64,000 bases of DNA from a virus. The stretch is taken from positions 1 to 64,000 of the IMG/VR virus record IMGVR_UViG_3300035704_000396; one strand, given 5' to 3'. A program made the position numbers and the translations under genes. Under the pieces are notes generated by a model. That model did no database searches. It had not been told where the DNA came from and saw only the letters and a program-made list of their open reading frames with translations. Shown here piece after piece: positions 48,847 to 58,009 of the stretch (its first letter is position 1; each line of letters opens with the position of its first letter).

Positions 48847-49515
48847 CTACTGCTGGGGGTCGGCGAACGGCGGCCACTGGGACAGCAGCGCCCGGAACGT
48901 GACGACGTCGGCGCGGGCCACCGTGACCGTGCCGTCGGTGGCCGCCTGGAACGCCGCCGCCTCCTGCTCGGTGATGCCCTCCTGTACGGCGCCACCCAGT
49001 TCACCCCGGTAGCCGCCGCGGGCGACGCGTTGCAACCCGCGCTGCGCCGACCGGTAGCCGAACCGCCGGGTCGGCTGACCCGCCAACAGGACGGCCAGTC
49101 CACGCGCCGCCGCGTCCAGCGTGAACTCGTGCGGCGCGTTCAGCTGCACCGCCGAGGCGCCGGTGTCGGTGGTGTGCCGGTTCCACAGCCGTGGCTGCGG
49201 CACGTCAGCCGGCCGTGCGGCGGCCGCGATCGCGGCCAACAGTTCGGCCCGCTGGTCGTCGGGCAGGAAGATCCGCAACTCCGGCAGCAACGTCCGGTAG
49301 CGGGCCACGGCGGCCGGTTCGGCGTCGGCCCGGCGGCGCAGCAGGTGTTCGCGCAGCGCCCGGTTCAACGCTTCGCGTACGGCGTTCTCGCCGCGCCGCA
49401 TCGGCTGGCCGGCGAACGCCAACGCCAACGCGGCCGCGCAGTCGTCCTCGGTCAACAGGTGTTCGGTGAGCACCCGCAACGTCGGCCGGCCGGCCGGCAT
49501 CGGGTTGGATGGCAT
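48847..49515 (-). CDS. Hypothetical protein, 222 aa
   Basis: ATG 49515 with GAGAGGGAGCC upstream; a longer start at 49590 is less likely. Helical, with two similar short units AGQPMRRGENAVREALNRALRE and AGQPTRRFGYRSAQRGLQRV, abridged here, suggesting internal duplication. Ends FRALLSQWPPFAD. Possibly DNA-binding; unnamed. Confidence 0.6.
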   Translation of the reverse strand: MPSNPMPAGRPTLRVLTEHLLTEDDCAAALALAFAGQPMRRGENAVREALNRALREHLLRRRADAEPAAVARYRTLLPELRIFLPDDQRAELLAAIAAAARPADVPQPRLWNRHTTDTGASAVQLNAPHEFTLDAAARGLAVLLAGQPTRRFGYRSAQRGLQRVARGGYRGELGGAVQEGITEQEAAAFQAATDGTVTVARADVVTFRALLSQWPPFADPQQ

Positions 49516-49594
49516 CGCGGGTGGCTCCCTCTCGGCGACTGGCCATGACACTGGCCATGACGTCGGCATGATATCTCTCCGATCACTCACCGGA

Positions 49595-51301
49595 TCATGA
49601 ACTGACGTCGGGGCCGGGCCGCAGGAAACCGTCCTTGGCCAGGGCGGCGACGATCAGGTCGGCGGTGCCGTCCAACTCCATGCCCGGCCACATGTCCTGC
49701 CACACGCCGCGCGCCACCCGCACCGCCGGGTGCAGGTGGCGGGGGATGGACGCCGGGATCGGCATGCCGACCACCGGCGCCCGCCGGTCTGCTCGACCGG
49801 CCTGCTGGTAGGCGGTGCCGCGCGGCACCGACCGGTCCGCCGCCCATTCGGCCAGCCAGGCCAGCCCGCCCACATCCAGCCGGTGGCGGGGTCGGGTCAG
49901 CGCCACGTAGGCCAGGCGCCCGTCGGAGGGTCGGACCGGGCGCCGGTTGCCGCGCTCCCAGCCGGGCGAGGGCAGGTCGTCCCCGCACCGCACCGATGGC
50001 CATTCCAGGCCCTTGGCGCCGTGCACCGTGGACATCACCACGTCGGTCCGCGGCTGCGCGGCAATCGTGTCCACCAGCCGGATCAACCCGTCGGGCTGGT
50101 GTTCGCGTACCAACCCGACCGGCATGGTCAGGTCAGCGGCGCCCTCGTCGTCGCTGTCCACGTAGTCGCACACGGCCTCCCAGTTGGGGAAGGCGAAAAG
50201 GTCCGGGTGGTCCACCGGCAGTCCGTCCATCAACCGCTGCGCGGCCTGGGCGAACTCCCTGATCGGGCCGGCCCCGGCGGCCAGGGCCGGGCGCCGCCCG
50301 GCCTCCAACGCGGCGATCGCGGCGGCGACCGCGCCGGCGTTGGTGCGGCACAGCACCGCGTCGGGTGCCGCCGACCGTCCCACCGCCGAGTCGACGCCGG
50401 GCGTGCCCCGCAGCCGCAGCGGACTGCCCAGCAGGTCCAACGCCAGGTTGGCCTCGTCGGCGATGGCCTGGCCGAAGCGGAACGACTGGGACAGCCACAG
50501 GGTGGGGCCGGGCCAGCGGGTCAACGCGTCCACAGCGCCGCGCCATTCGTAGAGGGCCTGCGCCGAGTCACCGACCGCCACCAGCTGGGCGTGGTCGCGT
50601 TGCGCCATCAGGATCGCCTCGGCCAGCACGTTGGTGTCCTGGGCCTCGTCCAGCAGGATGTAGTCGGTGCGCATCCGGGCCCGGCCGGTGTCCCACCACA
50701 TCCGCATGTACGCATCGTGGCTGACGGTGAGCCGGCCGTTGTCCAGGTCGCAGATGTCGCGCCAGGCCCGGCGGGCCAGCGCGACCACGCCGGCGGCCAG
50801 TTCGGCGTTGCCGGCGGGGGTGAGCATCTTCTGCGGCGCGACGTGCGCGGCGGTGATGTGCGGGTCGATGCCCAGGCACCACTGGTTGACCGCGGCGATG
50901 GCCAGGCCGCCCAGGCGGGCCGCTGACACCGGGATCCCGTCGCAGTGCAGTGAGCTGGTGATGTCGAGGATGGCGGCGACGTCGCGGCCGTACTGGCGGC
51001 GTGGGCCCTTGGTGGTGGCGCCGGGCGGCATGGGCACGCGGTTGCGTTCGGCGTAGAGGCGGCCGATGTGCCATGCCTGGCCGTGCATGGTGGAGCAGCG
51101 CACGGTGGCCGGGAACATGGCCTTGGCCGCCCGCGCGGCCGCCCGGTTGTAGGTCAGCAGGCGGCCGTCGCGGCGGCCGGCCGCGCGGGCGGCGGCGACC
51201 AGCGTGGACGACTTGCCGCAGCCGGCGCCGGCCTGTCCCGACATGTGGCCGCCGGCGCGGAAGGTGTCGACAAAGTCGACCTGTTCGTCGGTCAGCTGCA
51301 C
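49595..51301 (-). CDS. UvrD/Rep-like superfamily 1 helicase
   Basis: 568 aa from GTG 51301 with AGGAGG 7 nt upstream. Motif I GAGCGKSSTLV (Lys30), Ia/Ic-like HGQAW, motif II LLDEAQDTN (about 216), motif III AVGDSAQALYEWRGA, motif V STVHGAKGLEW and motif VI YVALTRPRHR. Shorter than host UvrD and without a 2A/2B-sized insert. It would unwind DNA 3' to 5' in element replication or repair. Confidence 0.9.
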   Translation of the reverse strand: MQLTDEQVDFVDTFRAGGHMSGQAGAGCGKSSTLVAAARAAGRRDGRLLTYNRAAARAAKAMFPATVRCSTMHGQAWHIGRLYAERNRVPMPPGATTKGPRRQYGRDVAAILDITSSLHCDGIPVSAARLGGLAIAAVNQWCLGIDPHITAAHVAPQKMLTPAGNAELAAGVVALARRAWRDICDLDNGRLTVSHDAYMRMWWDTGRARMRTDYILLDEAQDTNVLAEAILMAQRDHAQLVAVGDSAQALYEWRGAVDALTRWPGPTLWLSQSFRFGQAIADEANLALDLLGSPLRLRGTPGVDSAVGRSAAPDAVLCRTNAGAVAAAIAALEAGRRPALAAGAGPIREFAQAAQRLMDGLPVDHPDLFAFPNWEAVCDYVDSDDEGAADLTMPVGLVREHQPDGLIRLVDTIAAQPRTDVVMSTVHGAKGLEWPSVRCGDDLPSPGWERGNRRPVRPSDGRLAYVALTRPRHRLDVGGLAWLAEWAADRSVPRGTAYQQAGRADRRAPVVGMPIPASIPRHLHPAVRVARGVWQDMWPGMELDGTADLIVAALAKDGFLRPGPDVSS

Positions 51302-51402
51302 CCCAACCCCTCCTATCTCCGTCTTATCGCGACGATATCATGACGTGAACATGGCCGGTGACGCCGCGACTGGCCGGTCGCCGCGCCACCGCCTCCGTGC
51401 CG

Positions 51403-52236
51403 TCAGCCGGCCAGCTCGCGCCCTGCCGGCTCGTCGACCCGGTGCTGGCCCAGGTCGGCCCGGTTGGCGCCGCGTCGACCGTCGTGCTCGCCGCTGCCGC
51501 CGCTTTTGACGATGTCGTCTTTCACGTCGTCGCCGTAGGTGGCCTCGGCGGTCTGCTTGGCTCGGGCGGCCCGGTCCACCAGCACCAGTTCGGCGCCGCT
51601 GCCGCTGCCGGTGGCCTGGTCCAGGCCGGCCTGGCGGATCTGGTGCAGCCGCACATGGATGCGGCGGGTGAAGCCCAGGAGCCAGCTGGCCCGGTAGGTG
51701 CCCAGGTCTTCGCGCGGGTTGGCCGGCCGGTCGTGGGCCATCAGCCGGTTGGCCTGCAGCAGCAGCGAGGTGAACAGCATCTCGAACTGCTCGATGTCCG
51801 CGGCGGTGCCCCACAGTCGCAGGCTCAGGCCTTTGACGTAGGACCAGTTGCCGTTGCGCGTGGTGGCGTAGAGGGCCAGCGTGTGCACGGAGCTGAGGGC
51901 GGCGATGTGGCGGGCCAGCTCGCACTTTTCGCGGGCGTAGGGCGCGGCGATGCGGATCGTCTTGCACACCACCTCGGTGTTGGCCGGCGTGGCTGCTCCG
52001 GACAGTGCGAGGGTGGCCGCGTCGATCTGGTATTCGAACAGCAGCCTGGCGGCCTTGTCGCTGTACGCCTCGGCTTCGGCTGCGAACGCGGCGGCATCCT
52101 CGGGTGTGGTGTCTGTGCGGGCGGAGTTGGCGGCGCTGCGCTCGGCGGCGGCCAGCAGTTCGCGGATGCGCCGCAGCACCCGGTCATGCGGGATCTTCTG
52201 GTCGCCGTCGCGGGGTTCGGTGCTGGTGGTGGACAT
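51403..52236 (-). CDS. DUF2786/DUF7168-like protein
   Basis: 277 aa from ATG 52236 (GAGGACC upstream). Residues about 15-65 are a DUF2786 helical segment (RVLRRIRELLAAAER); 80-205 match the following DUF7168-type part (APYAREKCELARHIAAL, SLRLWGTAADIEQFEMLF, RASWLLGFTRRIHVRL). Common in actinomycete mobile elements, function unknown. Shares its second half with the protein at 58010-58579. Confidence 0.8.
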   Translation of the reverse strand: MSTTSTEPRDGDQKIPHDRVLRRIRELLAAAERSAANSARTDTTPEDAAAFAAEAEAYSDKAARLLFEYQIDAATLALSGAATPANTEVVCKTIRIAAPYAREKCELARHIAALSSVHTLALYATTRNGNWSYVKGLSLRLWGTAADIEQFEMLFTSLLLQANRLMAHDRPANPREDLGTYRASWLLGFTRRIHVRLHQIRQAGLDQATGSGSGAELVLVDRAARAKQTAEATYGDDVKDDIVKSGGSGEHDGRRGANRADLGQHRVDEPAGRELAG

Positions 52237-52414
52237 GCGGTCCTCGCTCATCTGGTGGTGGGGCTCCCGGCCCGGGTCGCTCCCACGTGATCCCGGGCGG
52301 AGGGTTGTGGTGAAGTGGAACAAGATCATTCTAGCAATCTGAGTCCACTGTGGACCACAAATGGGCGTGGTTGATCCGCAGGTCACACAACGGTTTCCGC
52401 CGCCACCAACGACC
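52237..52414 (-). promoter_or_regulatory. Promoter region of the DUF2786 gene
   Basis: Leader motif (complement of 52254-52262) 17 nt before ATG 52236; TAGAAT -10 (complement of 52328-52333); palindrome GTCCAC-T-GTGGAC at 52343-52355. Confidence 0.55.
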
Positions 52415-52451
52415 GTGGGCCCCGCCGCCACCAGGGTGGCGGCGGGCCCAC
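52415..52451 (-). terminator. Long terminator hairpin
   Basis: GTGGGCCC-C-GCCGCCACC pairs with GGTGGCGGCGGGCCCAC, one bulged C, 2-nt loop. Just past the gene at 52465. Confidence 0.75.
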
Positions 52452-52464
52452 GGCGACGTGGCCG

Positions 52465-52932
52465 CTACGACTGCCGACCGGGCCGTGCCCGCAGCTGCGC
52501 CAGCATGGCCTCCTTCTCCGCGTCGACCGTGGCCTGGTCGACGTCGACCCACCGGGCCAGCAGCGCGGCGATCGTCTCGTAGTGCTGCACCAGCTCGTCG
52601 TGCCGGTCGTAGCGCGCCAACACCAGGCCCTGTCCGGCCAGCCATTTCAGGAACGCGCCGACCGGCTGGGTGCGGCCGGCGGCCGCGGCCATCTTGGCGT
52701 GCTCCGGGAACGGCGAAGGATCGGGCTGGCCGGCCAGGTCCCGGAACTCGCGGGTGCTGTAGAAGGGCAGCGCGCTCACCGTGGCACCCAACGCGCGCAG
52801 CGGCCCGGCCTCCCGCTCCGCCGCCTGCTCGCTGTACACCGGTCCGGCCACGCACTGTGTCCCGTCGACGTCGGTGATGAGCAGGCCACGCCGGTTGGTG
52901 CCGGCGTCGCCGCGCACCGTGGAACGGCTCAT
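52465..52932 (-). CDS. Hypothetical protein, 155 aa
   Basis: Begins MSRSTVRGDAGTNRRGLLITDVDGTQCVAGP; the DVDGT resembles a HAD motif I, but the later HAD motifs are not seen. Helical afterwards. ATG 52932 overlaps the upstream stop. Confidence 0.55.
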   Translation of the reverse strand: MSRSTVRGDAGTNRRGLLITDVDGTQCVAGPVYSEQAAEREAGPLRALGATVSALPFYSTREFRDLAGQPDPSPFPEHAKMAAAAGRTQPVGAFLKWLAGQGLVLARYDRHDELVQHYETIAALLARWVDVDQATVDAEKEAMLAQLRARPGRQS

Positions 52933-53564
52933 GCGTCACCACCTGCCGTGCCGCGCAGGCGGACCTGCAGCATGGTGACGCGCACCGCGTCGCGCAGCGA
53001 CCGCAGCGCCGACTCGATGGCGTCGCCCAGGTCGAGCAGATCGTGGCCGGGGCCGACCATCTCGATCAGGGAGAGGTCGTCGTCGACGTCCTGGGCGGCG
53101 ACCCACCCGTTGAAGCGGATCTTGGCCACGTTGGCGGCGCCCAACGCGGTACGCACCGCCTCGTCCAGCATGACCATCTCGCCCTGTTCGGCGGCCTGCC
53201 CGGCGGCCTCGGTGACCGCGGTGGCCGCGCACGGGCCGCACCGGCCGCACCCGCTGGTGCGGCATTCCCGGATGGACGCGCCGTACACCCGGTCGCTGAT
53301 CGGCACCCACATCTGGGTGCCCTCCACGGTCTGCTGCTGCCACAGGCCCGGCCTGCCGACCGCTTCCAGGTCGGCCACCCAGTGCGGGTCGGCGTAGGGC
53401 CAGAACGTGAACGGGAACGCGGTGCGGTAGCGGTCGGCCGGCAGCGGCGCGTCATGCTCGGCGATGACCAGGACGTCGGCGCAGATCGCCGAATGCCCGG
53501 TGGCCGGGCAGCCGCAGTGCGGGTTGACCGGCGGCGGTGCGCCACCGACCTCATGGGGTTGCAT
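52929..53564 (-). CDS. Cys-rich hypothetical protein, 211 aa
   Basis: Aromatic N-terminal half (FPFTFWPYADPHWVADLEAVG), a Cys cluster CRTSGCGRCGPC (about 101-112) likely binding zinc, and a helical C-terminus. Its leader motif (53586-53594) lies inside the last codons of the upstream gene. Confidence 0.6.
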   Translation of the reverse strand: MQPHEVGGAPPPVNPHCGCPATGHSAICADVLVIAEHDAPLPADRYRTAFPFTFWPYADPHWVADLEAVGRPGLWQQQTVEGTQMWVPISDRVYGASIRECRTSGCGRCGPCAATAVTEAAGQAAEQGEMVMLDEAVRTALGAANVAKIRFNGWVAAQDVDDDLSLIEMVGPGHDLLDLGDAIESALRSLRDAVRVTMLQVRLRGTAGGDA

Positions 53565-53579
53565 GGCTGGGTGTTCCTC

Positions 53580-54257
53580 TCACTTGGTGGTGGGGTAGTC
53601 GGCCGCCCAGGCGCGCAACCGTGCCCGTGCGTTGGCCGCGATCCGGTCCAACGTCTCGGCGTGCATCGGCACGCCGTGCAGGCGCACGGTCCAGCCACGG
53701 CGCACCCGGGCGGCGTAGATCCGCATCCGCCACGCCTCGTCGGCGGCCCGCAGCATGGTGCGTTGGGCGCTGGTGCGGCGCCGCCGCGTCGGGATCGGCC
53801 AGGGATAGCCGGCGTCCCGGATCATCGCCAGCTTGGCCGGGAACGCGCCGCGTCGGCGAGGCACGGGCACGGGTGCGGCCGGGTGTGGTCGCGGTGCCAG
53901 GATCTTCGGTTGCGGGGCGGCCACCGGCCGTGCAGGCAGCCGTGCAGGCGGTGGTGCCGGCGGTGGTGGTGGCTTGGTCGGGGCGTCGGGCCGCGGTGGC
54001 GCCGGCGTGGCCGACTCCTGGTGCGGCTGCGCCGATGTCGGCCCGACCGGTTCGCGCTCGGGCGGCCCAGCGGGCGCCGGGGCGGTGCACAGCTGGCGGC
54101 ACGACCGGCACATGCCGTCGTCCACGTCGAGGTGACGTATGTCCAACAGCCGCCGGTCCTTCGCGCATACCTGGCACAGGCCCAGCTCGTCGGCCTGGTC
54201 GCCGGCGTGGAGTACCAGCTGCGTGCTGGCCGCCGGTGGGACGTCGTGGCCGGCCAT
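53580..54257 (-). CDS. Hypothetical protein with zinc ribbon and a repeat shared with its neighbour
   Basis: 225 aa. Two CxxC pairs (LCQVCAKD, MCRSCRQLC) around 27-56, a long Pro-rich linker, then a C-terminal domain (about 145-220; KLAMIRDAGYPWPIPTRRRRT, shortened, VRRGWTVRLHGVP) homologous to the C-terminus of the next gene upstream. ATG 54257 overlaps that gene's stop. Confidence 0.6.
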   Translation of the reverse strand: MAGHDVPPAASTQLVLHAGDQADELGLCQVCAKDRRLLDIRHLDVDDGMCRSCRQLCTAPAPAGPPEREPVGPTSAQPHQESATPAPPRPDAPTKPPPPPAPPPARLPARPVAAPQPKILAPRPHPAAPVPVPRRRGAFPAKLAMIRDAGYPWPIPTRRRRTSAQRTMLRAADEAWRMRIYAARVRRGWTVRLHGVPMHAETLDRIAANARARLRAWAADYPTTK

Positions 54258-54727
54258 CAGAGCGGCGGTCGCTGGTCGGCGGGCAGGCCGGCGATGACCG
54301 CCAGGTCCAGTGCGTCCTGGGCGTCGGTCAACCGCTGCTCGGCTTCCGCGACGGTGACCGCCCTGCCGGCTTGGTTGACGCCGAAGGTCAGACCGCGCCG
54401 GACGCGGCGCACCTGGATGCTGGCCTGCCACGTCGCGTTGGTCAGCACCAGCAGCTCGATCTGCTCGGGGGTGCGCTGCTCACGCGGTGGGATCGGCGCG
54501 TAGTAGCCGGCCCGGCGCAGCAGGGACAGCTTGGCCCGGTGCGCGCCCACCGCCCGGCGGTGGGGCTGGTCGCCGTCGCAGGCGTCCCACGGGCACGTCC
54601 CCGCGCCGATCGGCACGCCGGCGATGCGGTGCCATTCGCGGTGCTCGTCGGCCATCGTGGTCGGCGGCGCGGTCCGTTCGGCTTCCTGTTCGTCGTACGC
54701 TTCTTGGCTCACTGCAAGGGGGTACAT
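54257..54727 (-). CDS. Hypothetical protein, paralogous C-terminal domain
   Basis: 156 aa from ATG 54727, AAAGGA upstream, leader motif 12 nt away. Residues about 70-130 (KLSLLRRAGYYAPIPPREQ, RRVRRGLTFGVNQAG) match the end of the neighbouring protein; a short Cys pair TCPWDACDG precedes. Confidence 0.6.
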   Translation of the reverse strand: MYPLAVSQEAYDEQEAERTAPPTTMADEHREWHRIAGVPIGAGTCPWDACDGDQPHRRAVGAHRAKLSLLRRAGYYAPIPPREQRTPEQIELLVLTNATWQASIQVRRVRRGLTFGVNQAGRAVTVAEAEQRLTDAQDALDLAVIAGLPADQRPPL

Positions 54728-54815
54728 CGCTTTTCCTTTGGTGGTGGGAAAATCCGGCGTCACCGCCGGGGTCGTGGGTGCCGGCGTGGCAGGCCCGCCG
54801 GCGGGTCGGTGCTGC

Positions 54816-55568
54816 TCAGTTGCCGTGCACCTGCAGGGCGTTGCGGGTCACCTTGCGGATGTCGGTGCCGTGCAGCCGTAGCGCCTGCTCGACGGTGATG
54901 TCCTCGGCGGTGTCGTGGACGTAGAGGGCGGGCCCGTCCACCCCGGTCCACGACTGGCCACCGCGGACCAGCACGTACTGGTAGAAGCCGCGGCGCCGGC
55001 GCATCTCCACCGGCGCCGCTGAGCTGGCCACCTGGGCGTCCAGGTTGACGATCTGGCCGGCGTCCACCGCCTGCCACCAGGCCGCCAGGTCGAGGAAGTC
55101 CTGGCCGTCGCGGCCGGTGCGGTGCAGGTGCTCGGGCTTGTCGGTGCCGCGCAGCATGAAGCAGGCGTGCCGCATGTCGTCGGCCGCACCGTCGGCCTGC
55201 CATCCGAAGATCAGGACGGTGGTCCGGCCGTCGGACCGGTAGCCGTGGATCGGGCCGGGCAGCGGTATGGGCAGGGCGCCGGCCAGCAGGTCGACCAGCC
55301 CGGCCGGCACCGGGGTGTCCGACTTGTCGAAGTCGATCGTCTCGCCGTGGCCGTCCGGACTGGCCCACGCACCGGTGGCGGCGAACGTGCGCGTGTCGGC
55401 CTCCAGCGGGTCGATGTAGAACGTGCCGTCTTCGGACACCAGTTGCAGCTGCCGGCCGTCGTCGGCCTGCAACCAGGCCACGTCCTCGTCGACTGCGTGC
55501 CGTGCGGTGGCCTGCGCCCACTGCCGGGCGGCCAGCGCGTACAGGGTCTCTGGCTGCGGATCGGTCAT
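54816..55568 (-). CDS. Hypothetical protein, 250 aa, tandem paralogue A
   Basis: Starts MTDPQPETLYALAARQWAQATAR; a central DTPVPAGLVDLLAGALPIPLPG, IHGYRSDGRTTVLIFGW and AAWWQAVDAGQIVNLDAQVASSAAPVE, all shared with the next gene; C-terminal SWTGVDGPALYVHDTAEDITVEQALRLHGTDIR (here shortened). Function unknown. ATG 55568 overlaps the paralogue's stop by 4 bp. Confidence 0.65.
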   Translation of the reverse strand: MTDPQPETLYALAARQWAQATARHAVDEDVAWLQADDGRQLQLVSEDGTFYIDPLEADTRTFAATGAWASPDGHGETIDFDKSDTPVPAGLVDLLAGALPIPLPGPIHGYRSDGRTTVLIFGWQADGAADDMRHACFMLRGTDKPEHLHRTGRDGQDFLDLAAWWQAVDAGQIVNLDAQVASSAAPVEMRRRRGFYQYVLVRGGQSWTGVDGPALYVHDTAEDITVEQALRLHGTDIRKVTRNALQVHGN

Positions 55569-56332
55569 GGCCGTGTCCTTCGAAGCTCGGGAGCGTGGAG
55601 CTGGCGGCGGATGTCGGCGCCCTGCCGCGCCAACGCCTGTTCGACGGTGACGTCGGCCGCGCCCGCGTTGGCGTAGAGGGCGGGGCCCGCCACACCGGTC
55701 CAGGTCTCGGTGCCCCGGCACAGCACGAACTGGCCGCGACCGTTGAGGGTGTGCGCCTCCACCGGCTGGGTGGAGGCGACCAGCTGGGCGTCCAGGATGA
55801 CGATCTGCCGGGCGTCGACCGCCGGCCACCAAGCGGCCATGTCCAGGTAGCGGACGCCGTCACGGATGCTGTAGAGGTGCTCGGGTCGGGCGGCGCCACG
55901 CAGCACGTAGGTGGTGCTGGACAGGCCCTGCCAGTTGCCCTCGGGTTCCCAGATGTAGATCAGCGCGGTGGTCACGCCGTCCTGGCGGTAGCCGTGGATC
56001 TGGTCGGGCCGCGGGACCGGCAGCGCGTTGGTGAGCATCTCGGTCAGGCCGGCCGGCACCGGGGTGTCGGTGCGTTCGCCGCCTACCGAGACACCTTCGG
56101 CGTGCTGGGTGGCCCAGCCGCCGTCGGTGTGCGTGCGGGTGGCGAAGTCGACCGGGTCCACCCAGAACTCGGCGCCGCGCCGGTGGGGGGTCTTGCACAG
56201 CAGCAGTTGCTGGCCGCCGGGGGCCTGCATCCAGGCGACGCAGCCGGCGTGCACGCCGCCGCGTTCGGTGGCCCGCTGCCACTGGCGGGCGGCCAACTCG
56301 TAGAGGGGGCTGGTGGGTGTGGGTTGTGCCAT
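55565..56332 (-). CDS. Hypothetical protein, 255 aa, tandem paralogue B
   Basis: Same layout as the previous gene: LYELAARQWQRATERG, DTPVPAGLTEMLTNALPVPRP, IHGYRQDGVTTALIYIW, AAWWPAVDARQIVILDAQLVAS and ETWTGVAGPALYAN. The pair arose by tandem duplication and has diverged strongly. Leader motif complement of 56350-56358. Confidence 0.65.
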   Translation of the reverse strand: MAQPTPTSPLYELAARQWQRATERGGVHAGCVAWMQAPGGQQLLLCKTPHRRGAEFWVDPVDFATRTHTDGGWATQHAEGVSVGGERTDTPVPAGLTEMLTNALPVPRPDQIHGYRQDGVTTALIYIWEPEGNWQGLSSTTYVLRGAARPEHLYSIRDGVRYLDMAAWWPAVDARQIVILDAQLVASTQPVEAHTLNGRGQFVLCRGTETWTGVAGPALYANAGAADVTVEQALARQGADIRRQLHAPELRRTRP

Positions 56333-56410
56333 GGTCGGTCCTTCGGTTTGGTGGTGGGGGTCGCGGGCCGGCGCCGGCCACCCGAGGTCATGTGGCCGGC
56401 GCCGGGGGTC

Positions 56411-57109
56411 TCAGCAGGCCGCCCGTCCGGGTCGGCCGGGGCCGATGGGAGTGGTGCCGAACTCGGCGCGCTGCACGAAGCGGGGTGCGCGGTCCAGCGG
56501 CAGCCAGAACGCGGCCTTGCCGACCGCGTACCAGCGGGTCTGGCCGTCGTCGCATTCGACGCCGACCAGGTCGCCGATGGCCAGGCTGCGGTTGCCCCGC
56601 GTCGCGTAGGCCAGGGCGCGGTCGTCGGTTTCGGAGCTGCCGCGCCGCCGGCCGATCTCGATCATGTCGAAGGCGTTGTGCAGCGGGTGGCCATCGCCTT
56701 CACGTGTCGCGTAGGTGAACACCTCGCACACCGTGTCGGTGGCCCGGTAGCCGTAGGTCGAGGCGTCGCGGTGGTTGTTGTTGTGGCACACGCGGATGCG
56801 GCGGGGATCCGGGATGCTCGGGTTGGTCAGCGCGGCGATGGCGGCGCGGAGCCCGCGTTCCACGGCGTCGACGCGGGTCTGGAAGCGGCGCGGCGCGGCG
56901 TCCACAACGATGCCCTCGGCGGTGGGCAGCGGCGCCGTCCCGCCTTCGCGCACCGTCTGCAGGTCGCGGCGCGCCGTCCACAACTGGCGGGCCTGGTCGA
57001 GCAGGTCCCGCTCGAACGTCAACAGCTGGTCGTCGTTGAGGATGGCGTAGCCGGCGTCGCGGACGATGCCGCGCAGGTCGTCGAAGGTCGGGTCGGGTGT
57101 GTCGGTCAT
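56411..57109 (-). CDS. Hypothetical protein, 232 aa
   Basis: N-terminal helices (FDDLRGIVRDAGYAILNDDQLLTFERDLLDQAR, abridged), then a beta-rich part with ATDTVCEVFTYATREGDGHPL and ASSETDDRALAYATRGNRSL, ending in WYAVGKAAFWLPLDRAP. ATG 57109 overlaps the upstream stop. Not recognised. Confidence 0.6.
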   Translation of the reverse strand: MTDTPDPTFDDLRGIVRDAGYAILNDDQLLTFERDLLDQARQLWTARRDLQTVREGGTAPLPTAEGIVVDAAPRRFQTRVDAVERGLRAAIAALTNPSIPDPRRIRVCHNNNHRDASTYGYRATDTVCEVFTYATREGDGHPLHNAFDMIEIGRRRGSSETDDRALAYATRGNRSLAIGDLVGVECDDGQTRWYAVGKAAFWLPLDRAPRFVQRAEFGTTPIGPGRPGRAAC

Positions 57110-57516
57110 CGCGCCAACAGCTCCGCCCAGGTGGTGTCCTCGGCCATGCAGTCGCACAGGAACGTGTCGTGGGCGGGCCGGTCGGCGGCGGGGGTGGCGT
57201 AGAAGCTGTTGGCGTAGGTCGCGGCGAACCGGTGGGCCGCCAGTTCGTTGAACCGGTCGCGGCCCCACCGGTAGGCGGCCTCGTGCAGGTCGCTGTGCGC
57301 GGAGCGTTGCGCGTCGGACAGGTCGTTGAAGCAGGTGCCTTCCCGGCCGTGCTGGCAGACCGGCACCACCGCGTAGACGCGGAAGTTGCCGCCGCACACC
57401 GAGCGGATGGTCTGGCCGGCCCGGTAGTCGATGGTGGTGATCTCGACGGTGACCGTACCGGCCAGGGTGCCGGTCAGATGCTGTTTGGTGACCCGGAAGA
57501 ACTGGGTGCTGTCCAT
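57106..57516 (-). CDS. Hypothetical protein, 136 aa
   Basis: Beta strands at the start (LAGTVTVEITTIDYRAGQTIRSV), then helical with HEAAYRWGRDRFNEL and a C-terminal LCDCMAED. ATG 57516, AGCGAGG upstream, leader motif 13 nt away. Not recognised. Confidence 0.6.
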   Translation of the reverse strand: MDSTQFFRVTKQHLTGTLAGTVTVEITTIDYRAGQTIRSVCGGNFRVYAVVPVCQHGREGTCFNDLSDAQRSAHSDLHEAAYRWGRDRFNELAAHRFAATYANSFYATPAADRPAHDTFLCDCMAEDTTWAELLAR

Positions 57517-57558
57517 CGGTGCCTCGCTTGGTGGTGGGGTGTGGTGGTGGGTGTTGGG

Positions 57559-57978
57559 CTACTGGTCGGCCGTCGGGTCGGCCGGCAGCGTCAGGTGCGG
57601 GTCGTGTGCGGGGCGGCCCTGTTCGATCCGGAACGCCAGGGTGTGGACCAGGACCGGGGCCTGGTGGTGCGGCTCGTCGTAGCAGCGCAGCCGCAGCTGG
57701 TCGCCGATGGCGACGGCGACGACGTGCGGGGCCAGTTGGGGGCGGGCCGCGATGACGGTGGCCTGGCAGACCAGGAACGCCCAGGGGCCGGGCACCTGCG
57801 GGCCGCCCGACTCCTGGCGGGCTTTGCCGTCCGGGCCGATCAGATGCACCGAGAAGTTGCGTTCGCCGCCCTGGAGCCGGCTGTAGAGCCGGATGTACTG
57901 GCCTTCGGGCGTGGCCCATTCGTCGGTGCCGGGGCGCCAGCTGGGGTGCCTGCTCAACGCGAGCTCGTGCGTGGCCAT
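57559..57978 (-). CDS. Hypothetical protein, 139 aa
   Basis: Small beta-rich protein (QYIRLYSRLQGGERNFSVHL, LAPHVVAVAIGDQLRLRCYD). ATG 57978, AGCGAGGAC upstream, leader motif 16 nt away. Not recognised. Confidence 0.6.
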   Translation of the reverse strand: MATHELALSRHPSWRPGTDEWATPEGQYIRLYSRLQGGERNFSVHLIGPDGKARQESGGPQVPGPWAFLVCQATVIAARPQLAPHVVAVAIGDQLRLRCYDEPHHQAPVLVHTLAFRIEQGRPAHDPHLTLPADPTADQ

Positions 57979-58009
57979 CGGGTTGTCCTCGCTTGGTGGT
58001 GGGTGGCGG

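Noticed and set aside
52465-52932. HAD phosphatase assignment for the 155-aa protein
   Set aside because: Only the first motif (DVDGT) is present; motifs II-IV are missing.
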